Source of the DNA: Fasciolopsis buskii
Taxonomy: Eukaryota > Platyhelminthes > Trematoda > Plagiorchiida > Fasciolidae
Reading direction: 5' to 3'
Assembly (NCBI GenBank): GCA_008360955.1
Contig: LUCM01004380.1
Location: 80,237-144,236, forward strand
DNA length: 64,000 nt
This document shows, piece by piece, positions 36,601-50,317 of the stretch. The position numbers and the translations under genes were made by a program. How positions within the stretch are numbered: the first letter of the stretch is position 1; every line of letters starts with the position of its first letter. The notes beneath the pieces are model-generated. The model ran no database searches and was not told where the DNA came from. It saw only the letters and a list, made by a program, of their open reading frames with translations.

Positions 36601-39600
36601 TGGGNNNNNNNNNNNNNNNNNNNNNNNNNNNNNNNNNNNNNNNNNNNNNNNNNNNNNNNNNNNNNNNNNNNNNNNNNNNNNNNNNNNNNNNNNNNNNNNN
36701 NNNNNNNNNNNNNNNNNNNNNNNNNNNNNNNNNNNNNNNNNNNNNNNNNNNNNNNNNNNNNNNNNNNNNNNNNNNNNNNNNNNNNNNNNNNNNNNNNNNN
36801 NNNNNNNNNNNNNNNNNNNNNNNNNNNNNNNNNNNNNNNNNNNNNNNNNNNNNNNNNNNNNNNNNNNNNNNNNNNNNNNNNNNNNNNNNNNNNNNNNNNN
36901 NNNNNNNNNNNNNNNNNNNNNNNNNNNNNNNNNNNNNNNNNNGGAGTTCAGCCGCTAAGCAGAAGAACAACTAGGGTTTTCGACCAAAACCTTTGGTTCT
37001 GACAAGCACCTAATCGCCAGGCAGCGGGATGTGGATGAGTGGAAGCCCATCTACTTGGATCAGTTGTTCTTCCACCGGTTTTTCCAACTAAGCCGTTAAC
37101 TCAGATCAACCCCCGACTCGGAGGACCAGAAGACTACTTTGTGGGGCCTCTTTTATTCAATCTGTCTTTTCTGTCTCCAACCCAATCTGTTTGCTCCTTC
37201 TGCCTACCCATAGTATCTCCATTGATAACACGCCCGATACTTGCGACAGTTTATTGTCAAGTAGTGTAGTAGGTGGTTTTTATTCCGTTAGCTCACATTT
37301 TCTCAAGCCTCGTCAGCCTCTGCATCTGGGTTTCTTCAATGTGCGCAGTTTAATGCAGGCTGGCCAACAGGCATGTTTGGTTCTGACAGCAGACTCACTT
37401 TCGATTGATGTCTGATGCGTGAGTGAAAGACGAATTCACGATTCGAGTAGAGTAATTCAACTGACTGCGCCAAACGTCTCGTCAAGATATTTTCTTCGCA
37501 CTTCAGGAGACGGAGCTGTCGGACACCGATTCGCGGGAGTAACATCGGCGAACAACAGGCCGGGTTTCGGCTAAGTCGAGGTTGCATCGACCGAATATTC
37601 ACTCTTCGACAGGTACTCGAAACGCGCCACACGCACCGGCGTTCTACGATCGTAATCTTCCTCGACTTGAAAGGTGCTTTCGACTCCGTGGATCGACCAG
37701 CACTACTCAGTGCTCTCCACCGGAAGGGTATGCCAACGAAGTTTGTGAACCTGTTGTGAGCATTGTACTAGCATACGTACGGTTGCGTGAGGGTATACGG
37801 TGAACTACCAAGTTCATTCGAAACGATTAGTGGCGTTCGACAAGGGTGTCCCATATCCCCATTCTTATTCAATTTCGGCATGGTCGAAGTGATGAAAGAT
37901 GCTTTAGGAGGTCTCCGGGATGTAGGAGTCGAACTCGGAAATGAAGAAAACCATGCGGCCGAGATTACGCAGACGACGTCGTGTGCCTGTTCGAGTCTGC
38001 GGACCATGCACAACGGGCACTAGATAGACTGTCAAGATCGGTTGCTCGGTTTGGCATGTGCTTTGCACCTTCAAAGTGCAAAGTACTGTTACAGGACTGG
38101 ACGACAGTAGCGCCGAACTTGATACTGGCTGGAGAGGAGCTGACGATTGTGGACCGTTTCACCTACCTTGGTAGCTGCGTGTCTAACGATGGTAGCTCGG
38201 AATTGGAGGTAAGTATGCGTATATCCAAGGCTCGTGCAGCTTAAGCTGGATTGAAGCACTTGTGGCGTCGGTCTGATATTTCACTGAAGTTGAAAGGTCG
38301 TGTGTACTGTGCTGCAGTGCGTTCAGTTCTGTTGTACGGTTGCGAGACGTGGAGTATGCGTGTGGGCGATGTTCGTCGGTTAGAGGTTCTCGTATGGCTA
38401 GGATTGGATGGAGTGACCGGGTGAGTAATATTGACGTTAGAAATCTGGTATTGGGTGCCACTTCTGAAAAAAGCTTGTTTCAGCGTATGAAACTTAGTAG
38501 ACTACGCTGGTTGGGTCACGTGTTGCGTATGACGAACACTCGTCTACTATATCGTGCCTTATTTTGTGTTCCTCCTAAGGAATGGAAGAAGCCATGTGGA
38601 GGCCAACAGATGACGTGGCAACGTGGGATGAGAAAATGTACAGCGAAGTTAGGTAAAGTAGGTGTCTCACGTCGACTTGCTGGCTGGAGACACTGAAGGA
38701 TATGGCAGTGAATCGTGAACAGTGGCGATCGTGTTGTCATTTTCTATCGAATCAGAATGATTGAAAACACGTGCGTTTGTACAGGTAGACTGTGTTTAGT
38801 GTGTTGGCTGCAGCAGCATCTTATCTTTTCCCGCCTCTGTAGGTCCACTTCCTGTTTGCCTTGGATATTCACTCTTTTTATATAAACGTGTAACTTTGGG
38901 GAAAGGCAGCGGGCAGTGAGGTTTGCCTTGCTGTTTAACGCTGAACGACGAATATGATGAGGATGCCTCTACCCATTGACCCTTGTATTGCTCGGTGGGT
39001 CATGGGGGCACGTAAGCCATTACACCATGTCAAGATGCAGCCTCATTGTGACGGTCCAGTATCGTACGGATGCAATGCATCTATGTTCGCCACTGAAACG
39101 ACTCCATTCATCGCTAATTTGCTGAGAACGGCTGCTTACCCTTGTGCATGACCCAATGAGCTATGTGCTGGGCCTTTTCTGAAACCGAAGTTTCAGTTGT
39201 CACTGAAAGATCGACGGACAGGATCCTGGCAAATTACTTATCCAGTTCTCGAGGTTGTTCAATTTAAAGTCAAAGTCCGAGCCGTGTACCCGTCGATCTT
39301 TTTGGTTGTTCGTGGCTTCAACGACCAAGTTGGTCTTTGGGGGAACCAACGAGGTATACCGGAGACCCCTTTAATTTCCGGATTAGATGCATAAAGGACG
39401 GCGAAGTCTTTCAATCTACATGAATCGGTTTACGGACTCATGGCGAAAAACGAAAATATTACGGAGGAATGCGAGAAGAGGCGATACTAGTGACTGGACC
39501 AATCGATAGGCCGAGCTAAAGCTAAGCAAAAGACGACTAATCATTAATGATACTGAAACCTGCCAAGGCACTAGTCGGTCGATGGGTGTTGGTTATTGAA

Positions 39601-42600
39601 GGTAGCTGGACACGATTCACTTCTGACTATCAGACGTAATTGTGTTCCGGTCGACATTGTTGGTTTCGCTTAAGGTAGTGGAAACAGAATATCGTGCTGC
39701 CCACAGAACCGACCGGCGACCTATGACCCTTTAAATAGACTACGGTTGCAACCAAAGATATTTGTATCCTTGTTTTTAGTGCCATCAAGTTTTCGGTCCT
39801 TGATCATTTCGAGGTGCAGTGTGCGATTAAGTTTCCTGTAGGCAAAGGCGAATACGATGATTTCTCTGCTGTTTATTAACATCACAAAACCGTCCAAAGC
39901 TTGCTCGTTTGGGGGGAATGTCGCTCTGGAAACACAGACTAAGCTAACTAACGACTAAAGTCGTATTTGTAATCCAGTGGTTTTCGTCGCAAAGGGATAT
40001 GGATGGTTGATTTCAGGGAATGATGCGATTGACGCCATATTTGGTGTGTTGTGTCACCACAACCTCGACAAGAGATTTGGATCAGACTGATTAAAATACC
40101 ACTTACTTTTTCGTTCCTTCCACAATTTCGATGTAGTCATCTGAACGTGCATAATAGCCAGTTTTGGAAAGTGCTCCCCAAAAGTTGGACCAAAGTTTTT
40201 CTCTTCGAGTTACCATAGGAGCCACAGCAGAACGGTTTGTATGAACCAAGTGTTTCAAAGTATCCTGGTTTGTCAATTGTACAATACCGTCTATGGAGAA
40301 CATAAATTGACAATCGTCTTTTGCTATGCAATTCTCCCTATGGAATAGGAAAGGAATGCCAGGTATTCACGTAAATAGTGCCCTTTGTTGCACAGAAATC
40401 GTTGGAAACATTTACACGTACGGTACAATAACGTCTTGGCAGAATTTCGATAACTACCATCTCAGATTGGCTTGCTGTATCCTGTACCGAAATTCGAATG
40501 GTTTTGGTTGATAGATTGCGACTGGACATTACTTTTGGCACGAATAAGATATTCCTTAAAACGGGAATGCAGTGTCTCCGTCGTATAGCCCATGTTAGAG
40601 ATTGTAGCGAAAACTGGTCTCGTTAACTTAGACTGCCTCTTTGCGCAGGGGCTATCCTCTCTCGACCTTTCATTTCCTTGATGAATGAGGCGGTAACGCA
40701 CCATTTTTGGAATGAGAACCACAGTCAACAGGAGCTTTAAAATAGGGTAAATGACGGGCAATGTGAGAGTTGAACCTCCAGGTAAAACACCACAATGTTC
40801 ACCTCCATGGGCAGTGTTGTTAAATCATCGTTTCAGTTAGACCCAGTTTTTAAAAACAATAATTTCACAGTTTACGTTGACCACATTTCGAAGTAATCAC
40901 GATAAATCCTAAAAAATCGGCCTTTAGATCTACAAACGGTGAGGAGATACACAGGGAAGACCAATAAGTATATGGATTTCGGTCAACATCTGCTGACACT
41001 CACAAAATACTCTAACCGAGCTTTGCACAAACGAGGCTTAATTTGTATCCAGTCCATTAGTGCATATTCTACTATTCTGTTTAAAATGACCCCGACCTCA
41101 GCGTGAGCGCAGGCTCTCGAAATCAGGTCACCTGATGTACGAAGGTTAGGTTTGAAGACAGAGGTCAGATCTAGGAGTAATCTCGGAAATGAGATTTTGT
41201 ACGCGCGTTTAGAAGACGCATCATGCGTTGATTCTGGACATTTCTCGCTGCGACTATTTCATATAGGACCGATGAAGGCAGTCAAGTTAGCAGAACATTT
41301 AGGCTCAAATTGTGATAAGTTCAATTTATTCCTGTCGTTCCGATAATTTACTATCAGACTAATTTGCCTAGTCGAAAATATTCGTAGAACTCTGCTCGAT
41401 CTCTGCATAGGAAAAATGTGAGTGGATAAGGTCATCCAGAAAATAAGTACCGGAGACATTTGGGGCAGCGATACTCTTTGTGTGCCCAAAATACAGGAGG
41501 GTGTTTCTTGAGAATCCTTACCGGGACCAGACTCAACAATTAAGCATTGTTCACATCTGGTGAAAGAACTCAGTAAGCCACGATGAGGTTTATTATCTTG
41601 TAACTGATATCACTAGCCGCTGTCGAATCCAAGTTATCGTTTTTCACCATCTTTCCTGCCTCAGGCTTATTCTGATCACGCGCTTTTCATTCATTTGGAG
41701 GTTGAAGAAATCCTAGGGCACTCTCAGTTCTTCGTTCATGTTCAAAAGTGCTGTGTGACTTCAACCCTTTCTGTTTGCCATTCTATCCGTGCTTTATAAT
41801 TATTCTACCACGTCCCTACGGAAAATTTTAAATGTTTGGCAAAACGGCTGGAAGACAGTTTGCATCTCCACTTTCTCTGTTCCTTCTCAATGGTTGTCCT
41901 CCGACCGATGAAGTGTGAATTTGTAAAGTACGGTGTCATATTCCACACAGTCACCTTACACCAAAAGTAACTTATTTGTTTAATATAATAGTTTGTCATC
42001 TAGTAAAACCGGGAATCTTGATTTTCCCCCCTCGCTTTTCAATTGGTAGTTGGCATGCAAATCATAAGGCAAGTGAATGCACTGCAGTCCAGTTTAAAAA
42101 GTATCTGAAAGACTTACATGGCACGATAGCGCGCGCTGCCTTCACTCTCATCTGAGGATTCTAGCCAGGTGACAGAGCGATACTGTGAGCCGTACTCATC
42201 AGTAAAATTCTTCGCTACTTCCATCTGAGAACTTGCAGATTTCTGGAATGTGTATGAATAATGCATTATGAGCAAATTACATATGCTTCATTTAAAGTGC
42301 GGGATGGAAACGGAAACGAACAACAAACTTACTCGCTAGGGTGGGGTTTCATTGACTGAATACATAGTGAACAGCAAAGGTGATGAAGGCAAGTTTTAGT
42401 TTAAAAAAAAATTCCCGTTGTTGCCAGTTTTCCGTCGCGCTCACATTGACAATAAAGGTGATAGACCGAGTCTAACAGGTGATGTTTTTATTCGTTCGAG
42501 GAAATTAATGCATCTCAATTACGACTTGAGGCTAAAAGTGTACACAAGGCTTCACAGAGTGTAGTAAAAGTTTAAAGACGCTCATACAGGAATTTCTGTA

Positions 42601-45600
42601 GCAGGTGTTAATCATACGAAGAATAATGCTTATGCACCATAAATAATTTTTGCCGACTTTTCTGCCTCCGCATGTGTCATTGATTTTAATTTGGGAATCG
42701 GAGTTCACGATGGAATACTTCCTCCGGCCTACTTAACCATATTTGATGCCTGTATTTGTCTTTCTAACCCTTTTGAAAGCTGCTGTTCAACTGTGCTTAT
42801 TGATTACTACCACCATATTTTAACCGTCCGCAGATGGGTTTAGTTACTCGTTTGAATGCTGAATGGCACAGTGCTGGTGTGATTATTTCCCAAGCAGAAT
42901 CTTATATGCCGCTGGGCAGAAAAATCAATAACAATGATAATAAACAAGCCGTGAAAATGTACTGCTAACTGGTGTAAAAATACTGTACCAGTCGCCGCTT
43001 CCAACCACTTTCAAAGGACCCTTTATGGACTAGATAAATCCAAACATTATCTTAGAGTTCATCCTAGAAATAAGATTGTACACGGAAAACTGCAAAATAA
43101 TGTTAGCAGATAGAGTTTCAGTGTACTTTTGACTACGTTCCAATCAATTCTGGATATCCCAATGATCAGCGACTGGTTGACGTTCAAAATGCGTACAAAC
43201 AAAAATGAACGAAGGCGAGAGCACTACTTACCCCAATGTGTCCAGTAACATGTATCAGGTTCTTTGGATAGTTCAATTCAGCAATCCTGTCGAAGAAGAC
43301 ATCTAAGAATGGCGTTGGTGTTTCCACGAAGAAACTCAGCTGCACAACCGGATAGTCCTGCAATGACATGTATCGAAGATCGTCATCAGACAAAAGTCAG
43401 AATTTTTGGACAATACAGCATCCATTTCGTTCTATCGTTTTCCATTTATCACTTTGTTTTCTTTAACAATGGAGCGACAAGTTACGTAATCTTCAGGAAT
43501 GGGATCGCGGCTAACTGAGGATGGGATGGTTCGAAACTCATCTCTGAATATTACTGAGATTAGGGATTACCAGTAAATCGGTGAGGTGGAAGACTAAGAT
43601 ACAGATGGATTAAATATAGACACTGAAAGCTATCGAAGTGCTCCGTCAAACAATCACGGGACCAATGTAACAATTTTCTAGAATATCGGTTCCTCTGGGT
43701 GTAAAATAAAGAAAGGGTTAGGATCAGAAAGTGTTCTTAAATTTTTTCATTTTTAAATCTAAAACAGACAAAATAGTGACTTGTTCTCGTTTATTAACCT
43801 CAAGACAGTAATTTATGGAACAGAGAACAAGGTGCTTTAGCATTTTGCAAATCTGTCCACTAAGCAACCCGTTGTCAGATCGATGAATCAAAAGTAAGAC
43901 AGGTAGGGATGGGGAACTGGGATGAGCTTTAGTATTTACCGACTGGTGGTACAAAAAATAAGATTATATAGTGAAAGAACTCTTGTAGTCCATGGGGTCG
44001 ATCATATTGAAAGTCAAAACCGGAGTACCTTTATATGTAGACTTTTTCACATTGACCGATATTAACGGTGAATAGTGCAACAGTCGGATTAGTTCAGCAA
44101 AAATGCTTTAATGAATAAAATTCCACCGCTGGTGTGTTAGAAAAAAAACTGGAAGTTGTGCAACCGATTGTGAATAATGGTGACCATTCCCGGTAGAGCT
44201 GGGATGTGTTGCGTAGCAAAAACGTGCTCCACTTCGTGGTGTTAACAACTTCCAAATTAAGAGGCACAACCTAGTAGAATTTTTTCAGGTAACATAGTTC
44301 ACTAAATAATCATTAATCTGCACAATTCTCTCTAGCAATGGAAAAGCACAAATTAGGAGCTGTAGTTAAACATGGTAATTGGAATATGACTGTTGGAGCA
44401 CACGAGCACACTTTTATTATTTTCGCTTATTTTCGTCGAATCACACCTCATTCCGTTTGGCTAAAATCCACATTCCATTCTCAACAGTAACGAGCCGACC
44501 AACTGTTTCGTTGATCTGTGCGTGACAGTGGTCTGGATGCTTGCTGATAAGCATAAAAGTAGCATGCAGTGCATTGTTTTTGCAAAACGGCAGTTACCAC
44601 CATTGAGAGACCGCCAAAATGGCGACGCGGTTTCTGATCGGAAAAGTCGAACTCAAGACACGTTTAGGTGCCACGATTTTGATCACCTGACCATCAGTAC
44701 TGAAGAACAATGACGGGTCGAGTTGAAAAACAAACCTGTGTTAGAGGAAAACTCGTTGTCATGGTAAAGTTGCTAGCGACCTAGTGATCCGTTCGTTTTA
44801 TACTGACATTTACATTCCCATACTTTCGCCACACTGTGCTTGTACTAATAATGAAGCAAACCGTCTTGGTGTGATTACAGAAGCAGGAAATTTGGTGCGA
44901 ATTTGAAATAATTCGTCATTTACCATCAACAGCTCAAGCCATGTAAGGTTCAATTTGCTTGTTAATCACTCCACCTCTGCTGTAACTTGTGGTTCACACG
45001 TTATCGTGCTGTTACCCGAATGACCATACCAGTACTACTGTCTCTCGGACCACTTAAGTAATATCCTAAATCTACTACTGAAAATGTGTATAGATCTTAA
45101 ATTTGATACATGAATGAGGCCAGTAAAACAAACATGACTTTTTTATTTTTATTCTGGTTGCAGCGAATTCCAGAACGACAGCTATTTAGGACTTCTTGCT
45201 CTAAGTGAGAATCTCTCGTAATCGCAAGTAAATGTCGATTCACGACTAACGCTTTTATCGCCACACGTGCTGAAATTGAGTGAAAAAGGATATTTGCAGC
45301 GGATTTTTGTTAAAAATATTTGCAACGGCAAGTTCAGAAATTTCGAAAGCAATTGATCGTCTGACTTGTGCTCTTGAAAAATATGTTTACTCTTACCTCG
45401 AGTTTGCTCATGTCAATCACCGTCTCATCACAATGTTGACAACCTTTAGTAGGCGTCCAAGAGTGAGCCAGGTAGTTACTCAATGAATTGAATTGCACCT
45501 GAGCAGAATAGGGAAAAATGTCGATAAAGTTAATAAATCTGGAGATCGGGTAAACGGCGTTAGATAACCAGGTTTAATCCAACTATTGCTCATCGTTAAC

Positions 45601-48600
45601 TAAAGCCGCGTGTTCGGATTCGGGTCGGAAAAAAAGATAATTCTAACACCAGATTCATGAAAACAACGAAACTGTAACTGTGGCATATTTACCCATCAAT
45701 TTTGACAGCAGTCAATGATGTAGTAATAAACTCCTCAGTTGCGCAGAACGAATATTTTTAGACGCAGAAAAAACTGTCAGTGGAGTAGTTTAAAATCATG
45801 AAGTACTTTATGGCAATCGAAGACTAATGTGGTGCTATTTCATTTCACTTTGCACTCCTTATTCATACAAAGCTGAAATAAGTGCTTTTAAATTAAGATT
45901 AATTCAACTGTTGTGTCGACCATACAGATTCATTAACTGAGTAGTTTATTGTACTGGGATTGTCATTACGCCTAACGATAGAAAGCCTTACTATGATTCC
46001 TTGATACACTTCTTCGTTAAAAGCAACAATATAGAATTGTGCACATCAGTTGCCTTACTCTTTCCAAACCCACTCTCTCTGGAATTTTGTTTTCATACTG
46101 TTACTATATTATTTTGATAACTTTCCTTATGTACAATGTATACCAGAATCGAATTTGTGGCGTCAGGAGTGTGCATGGAAGCCCTTCGTCGAAGAGTCTA
46201 CAGAAGATCCACAGGTGTGATTCGTTGATAATTCTTTGTCAGTTAGGCTGAGCCAACCTTAGGAAGGAGGGCAGAATGCCCCAAAATATACAAATGTATA
46301 TAGTAGTAGTAGTACCGGGTACGCATACCTGACGAGCAACAATAATCGCGAAACCGGTCATATGCCCCCGGGCATATTTTGTTCACGCATCCAGATACTA
46401 CTCACTAATATATATATATATATATATATATGTGTGTTTTTTTACATGTCGATTGATAAAAACAGGCCAGTTATAATCGATTTTTAGGAAGCTAGAATTC
46501 TATTTTGTTGTCTGATTGATTAGATGCTGAAGACTATATGCATGTCCATAGATGCACGAACTACGTGTGGTAAGACTGTGCACTGGCAAACGGCTGTCTG
46601 CGTGGGCAGCCAAAAACTATTGTCCATTTAGCAACGCCGGTAGTTAGATGGACAGGCGAACCGCATACGAACAGCGCAGGTAACCGGGACCCAAAGTAGG
46701 CTAGGTTGCACAGTTTCCTTCTTTATGGGATCGATAAAATGCACACGTCCCACCTCATCCGCTACACGTGGCACGAATAACCCACACGTTCGCAGTTGGG
46801 GTAAACAGCCGTGGCCTGACTGCAGCGATGCTGCGTTTCCAAACATAGCTGGGCATGAAGAACTGCAGATGTGGCAATGAGTAATGGTTACAGATGTAAC
46901 CCACGTAAACAATTCTGGTCCTTATCACTGGTTCATGGTATTAAGCACAGAATATTAGCGAGGTTGTCATCTAAGAGCTGACTTTTTTCTTTTTCGGTGG
47001 TTATGGGTGGATATTACCTGAGAAGAGAATACTGCAGTAGTGCACGTAACGGATAAACAGATGGGATCTTCGCAAGTACATATGTAATCCTGGTCGCTGG
47101 ATGGAGTTTCCTGTGGACAACCTTCTGCACTTGTTGTCATCACTAGGTTAGGCGGAAGAATGTCCCCTGAAATTCATCTGCGCGTCTGCATTGACGGACT
47201 GTGTGGTTGTGCACCTGATGCGAGACGCGAAAGTGAAAGTTTTCCTGAAGATTGTTTCCAGTTCTGTTTTTTGCGTGCGTATTCCAGAGTATCGTCAAGC
47301 GACCCTGTCACGACTCACGAAACAAATTCAATTTGTCCGTGAACGAATTCACCTTTCTGTTAACTGAAAAGTCCGCCTGAATCTTGTTCATTTTAATAGT
47401 CAAGTTCCAGGTAGACTACCATAACTGTCTTAAAATTCATGCCTTAATAAAATGTGGACTACTTACTTCACTTCATGTATGTTGAGGTGCAAGCGGGTTT
47501 TTCAATTTTTTTTTTTCCGAACATCACAGAGCCGGAAAATGTGCAAACTTTGCTGCATTTGGCTGTTTCAGCCCAAAACTGTTGGGAAATCTACGGAGGG
47601 ACATTGCACTTGGCACTCGCAAAGACAAAAACCGGACACTTTACAGGGACAAATAAAGAGCCGGAGGTTTAAATGAAATCATGAAAATTAACGAACACTG
47701 ACTAAAGCTCAAACATTCTTGACAAACGGTGGCTTACTTTAACGGGTCCGTTGCCGTGAGCAATCACAGGCTTGGTATTAGTCTTGATGTTATATAGGTA
47801 ACCCGTTTCTTCTGTAAACCGTACTTCAACTTCATCTAAAAATCAGTTAAATCATTTAGACAAATGCTTATAGTTAATTTACGCATCCACTACTTGTAAA
47901 AAGAAATGAAAGGGTTGTCTTATTTAGTGCATTTGGGTAGGGTTTTCAACTTTAATGGTTTGCTTTCATTCAGCGTCTGGACTTCGCCTTAGGAGGGAAT
48001 TTCACAAAATATCATTGAACAAAGGTAAGGAACTACTGTATTTTGGTCCTTTATTGTTGCTGAATATGATAGGATAGCCAAAAAATCGGCATACACAGTA
48101 TCAACCGGGAAGTTCATAGCCAGAAGCACTCCATCTTTCCTAACCAAGGGATTCATTCAAAGCCACCAGTCACTTCCCAAAAGCGTCTCTCATCTATATA
48201 GTTTATGCATGCGATGCACAATCAACTGTGGTTTAACAAACTGTCCAGAAATTCACGAGAACCAATGCAAATTTAAACGATCTTGTTTAATGTCGCCTGT
48301 GCGAAAATAACTAAACGTGTTGCTTGACGATCAGCGAATTTTCACTTGTTTTTATGGCGGAATCTTTGCAAAAATTCAAAAACCACAAGTGAAATTTGCA
48401 GATAAGGCGGAATTATTCCCAGACTTTTGTGAAAAAAGTAAAGTAACACAAAATAGACCGTTTCTTTCTGAAAGTATTTGGCCAGAATACAATGCCAGAT
48501 AGCTCGTGAGGTTCTGTTAAAGTTTGTTTTGAAAGCCACAAAAATTCAAGGGAGACTACTGAAAATGATAAAGCAATACGTATGTATGCAACGGATGAAT

Positions 48601-50233
48601 TCGGCCCCGGAATATCTTGTGAGGCGGTGCTAAGTTAGATTTAAGTACATTCACAAGAATTTACCTAAAGAGGGCTGAAGCATAACTAAGAAATATCAGA
48701 CAAGGTTGTGGTGCTTTGGTTTCCCGCAGAAAAGCGGAGAACGTGCTTAAAAACAAAGCAACAGCACGTGAAGAACACTTTGATAGAGTGGCTTGGAAGC
48801 TACTGGTTAATTCGTCCCAAAATACCTGAGTTTCCGCAAAATGGAAAAATGAGTTTCGAATTTTCCTAAGTTAGAAGAACAGCCTGGATAGAGACTTGGA
48901 ATGCAAACATATTAATTTTGGTTGATAATGGGAGTAAAAAAGCCGAAACTGCGTTCCAGGCATTTCGCTCAGTTCAGTGTTAGAAAGGTGAACATTTCAT
49001 GCTGGTTTTTACTGAATGATACGAAAAAAGATTGACTTCATGAAAGCGTTGAAAAACTTCAAACGGGTTAAAGCGGAAAGCTATCAATACAAGAGGAAAA
49101 ACCAAAGGCAGATAGTGAAGCGCACAAACCTATTTATTGGTTGTTGATACAAAGCCTGAAATATTTATTCCCTCCCCGTTTTAACCCTTTCTGATGTAAA
49201 TACATATTCACGTGACGCACTTTGGCAGACATTAACAACCACTAACCATTCTAAGAAAACGTCGAGTTAATAGAGGAAAATTTTATCCGTGCCTGCGAAA
49301 CAGTTAACATACACGTCGAAAGTATTGGTTCAGAGGACTTAGTACAAAATATTATCTAAAATAGCTACAGTAGGAAGTGTGGACCGTTGGACTCACATTC
49401 AAACTAAAATGGTCGGAAAGTACGTTCAAGTAATTTTACGAACCGATTAAGCAGGCTTTCTCACAACAACTAATGAGATATTACTGCGATGGAATTATAA
49501 GGTTTCTGGAGAAAATAGGATGAAGATTGCAAATGAGAATCAGGAAATGGGCAGTGAAAGAGAGATCACCTGACCAATTCTTGCGAGGTGCGTAGCGTAA
49601 CACCTTCGGTCTTAAGGAAGGAGGTCATCAGGAAAAGCAGTGTGTGACACCGTAGACTTCGAAAACTTTTCAATGGCGTTCCAGAACGAAGGTTGGGAAT
49701 CTATATTGATACGACCAGCGAATGATGCAGGAGAATCGTTGCAAGGATGTACGGAAATCGCATCTGGTTGAATATCGTGAAATTTGTCATTTTGCACCTA
49801 AGTCACTTAGATGCTTTATGACGTGACGGTAACTTTAATCCCTATTTAGTTAGATTCAGGGAAATATGAGTATATCCAGATGGCTTGTGTTTTCAAACAT
49901 TCAGCTTAATTTGATTTTCAAACCTCAGAAGGCTTGACTCAACAGCTTTATTTCTTACGAGGCATACATGGAAGTATTAGGGTGTCCTAGACATCTGAGC
50001 CTGATATTGAGATGAGTATTGCCACTGGCTGGAGACAATGACAGATGTAGATCAGAATCGGATTCGGTAGTGAAGATGAAGTGGAGCCCATCTGAAGAAC
50101 TCGCACAGCACAAAATCCAACATGAAAATAAGTGAAAACAAGAAACGTGAACCATGAAAACATCCGTTTTCTTTCTCCTAACGAGCTTCTGTAAGATTGT
50201 ATATAAATAGCGCGTCCGCACTTAGGTTTTTAA

Positions 50234-50317
<84 letters not shown>

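Noticed and set aside
36515..37002. Long open frames through the N gap
   Set aside because: They are open only because N bases contain no stops.
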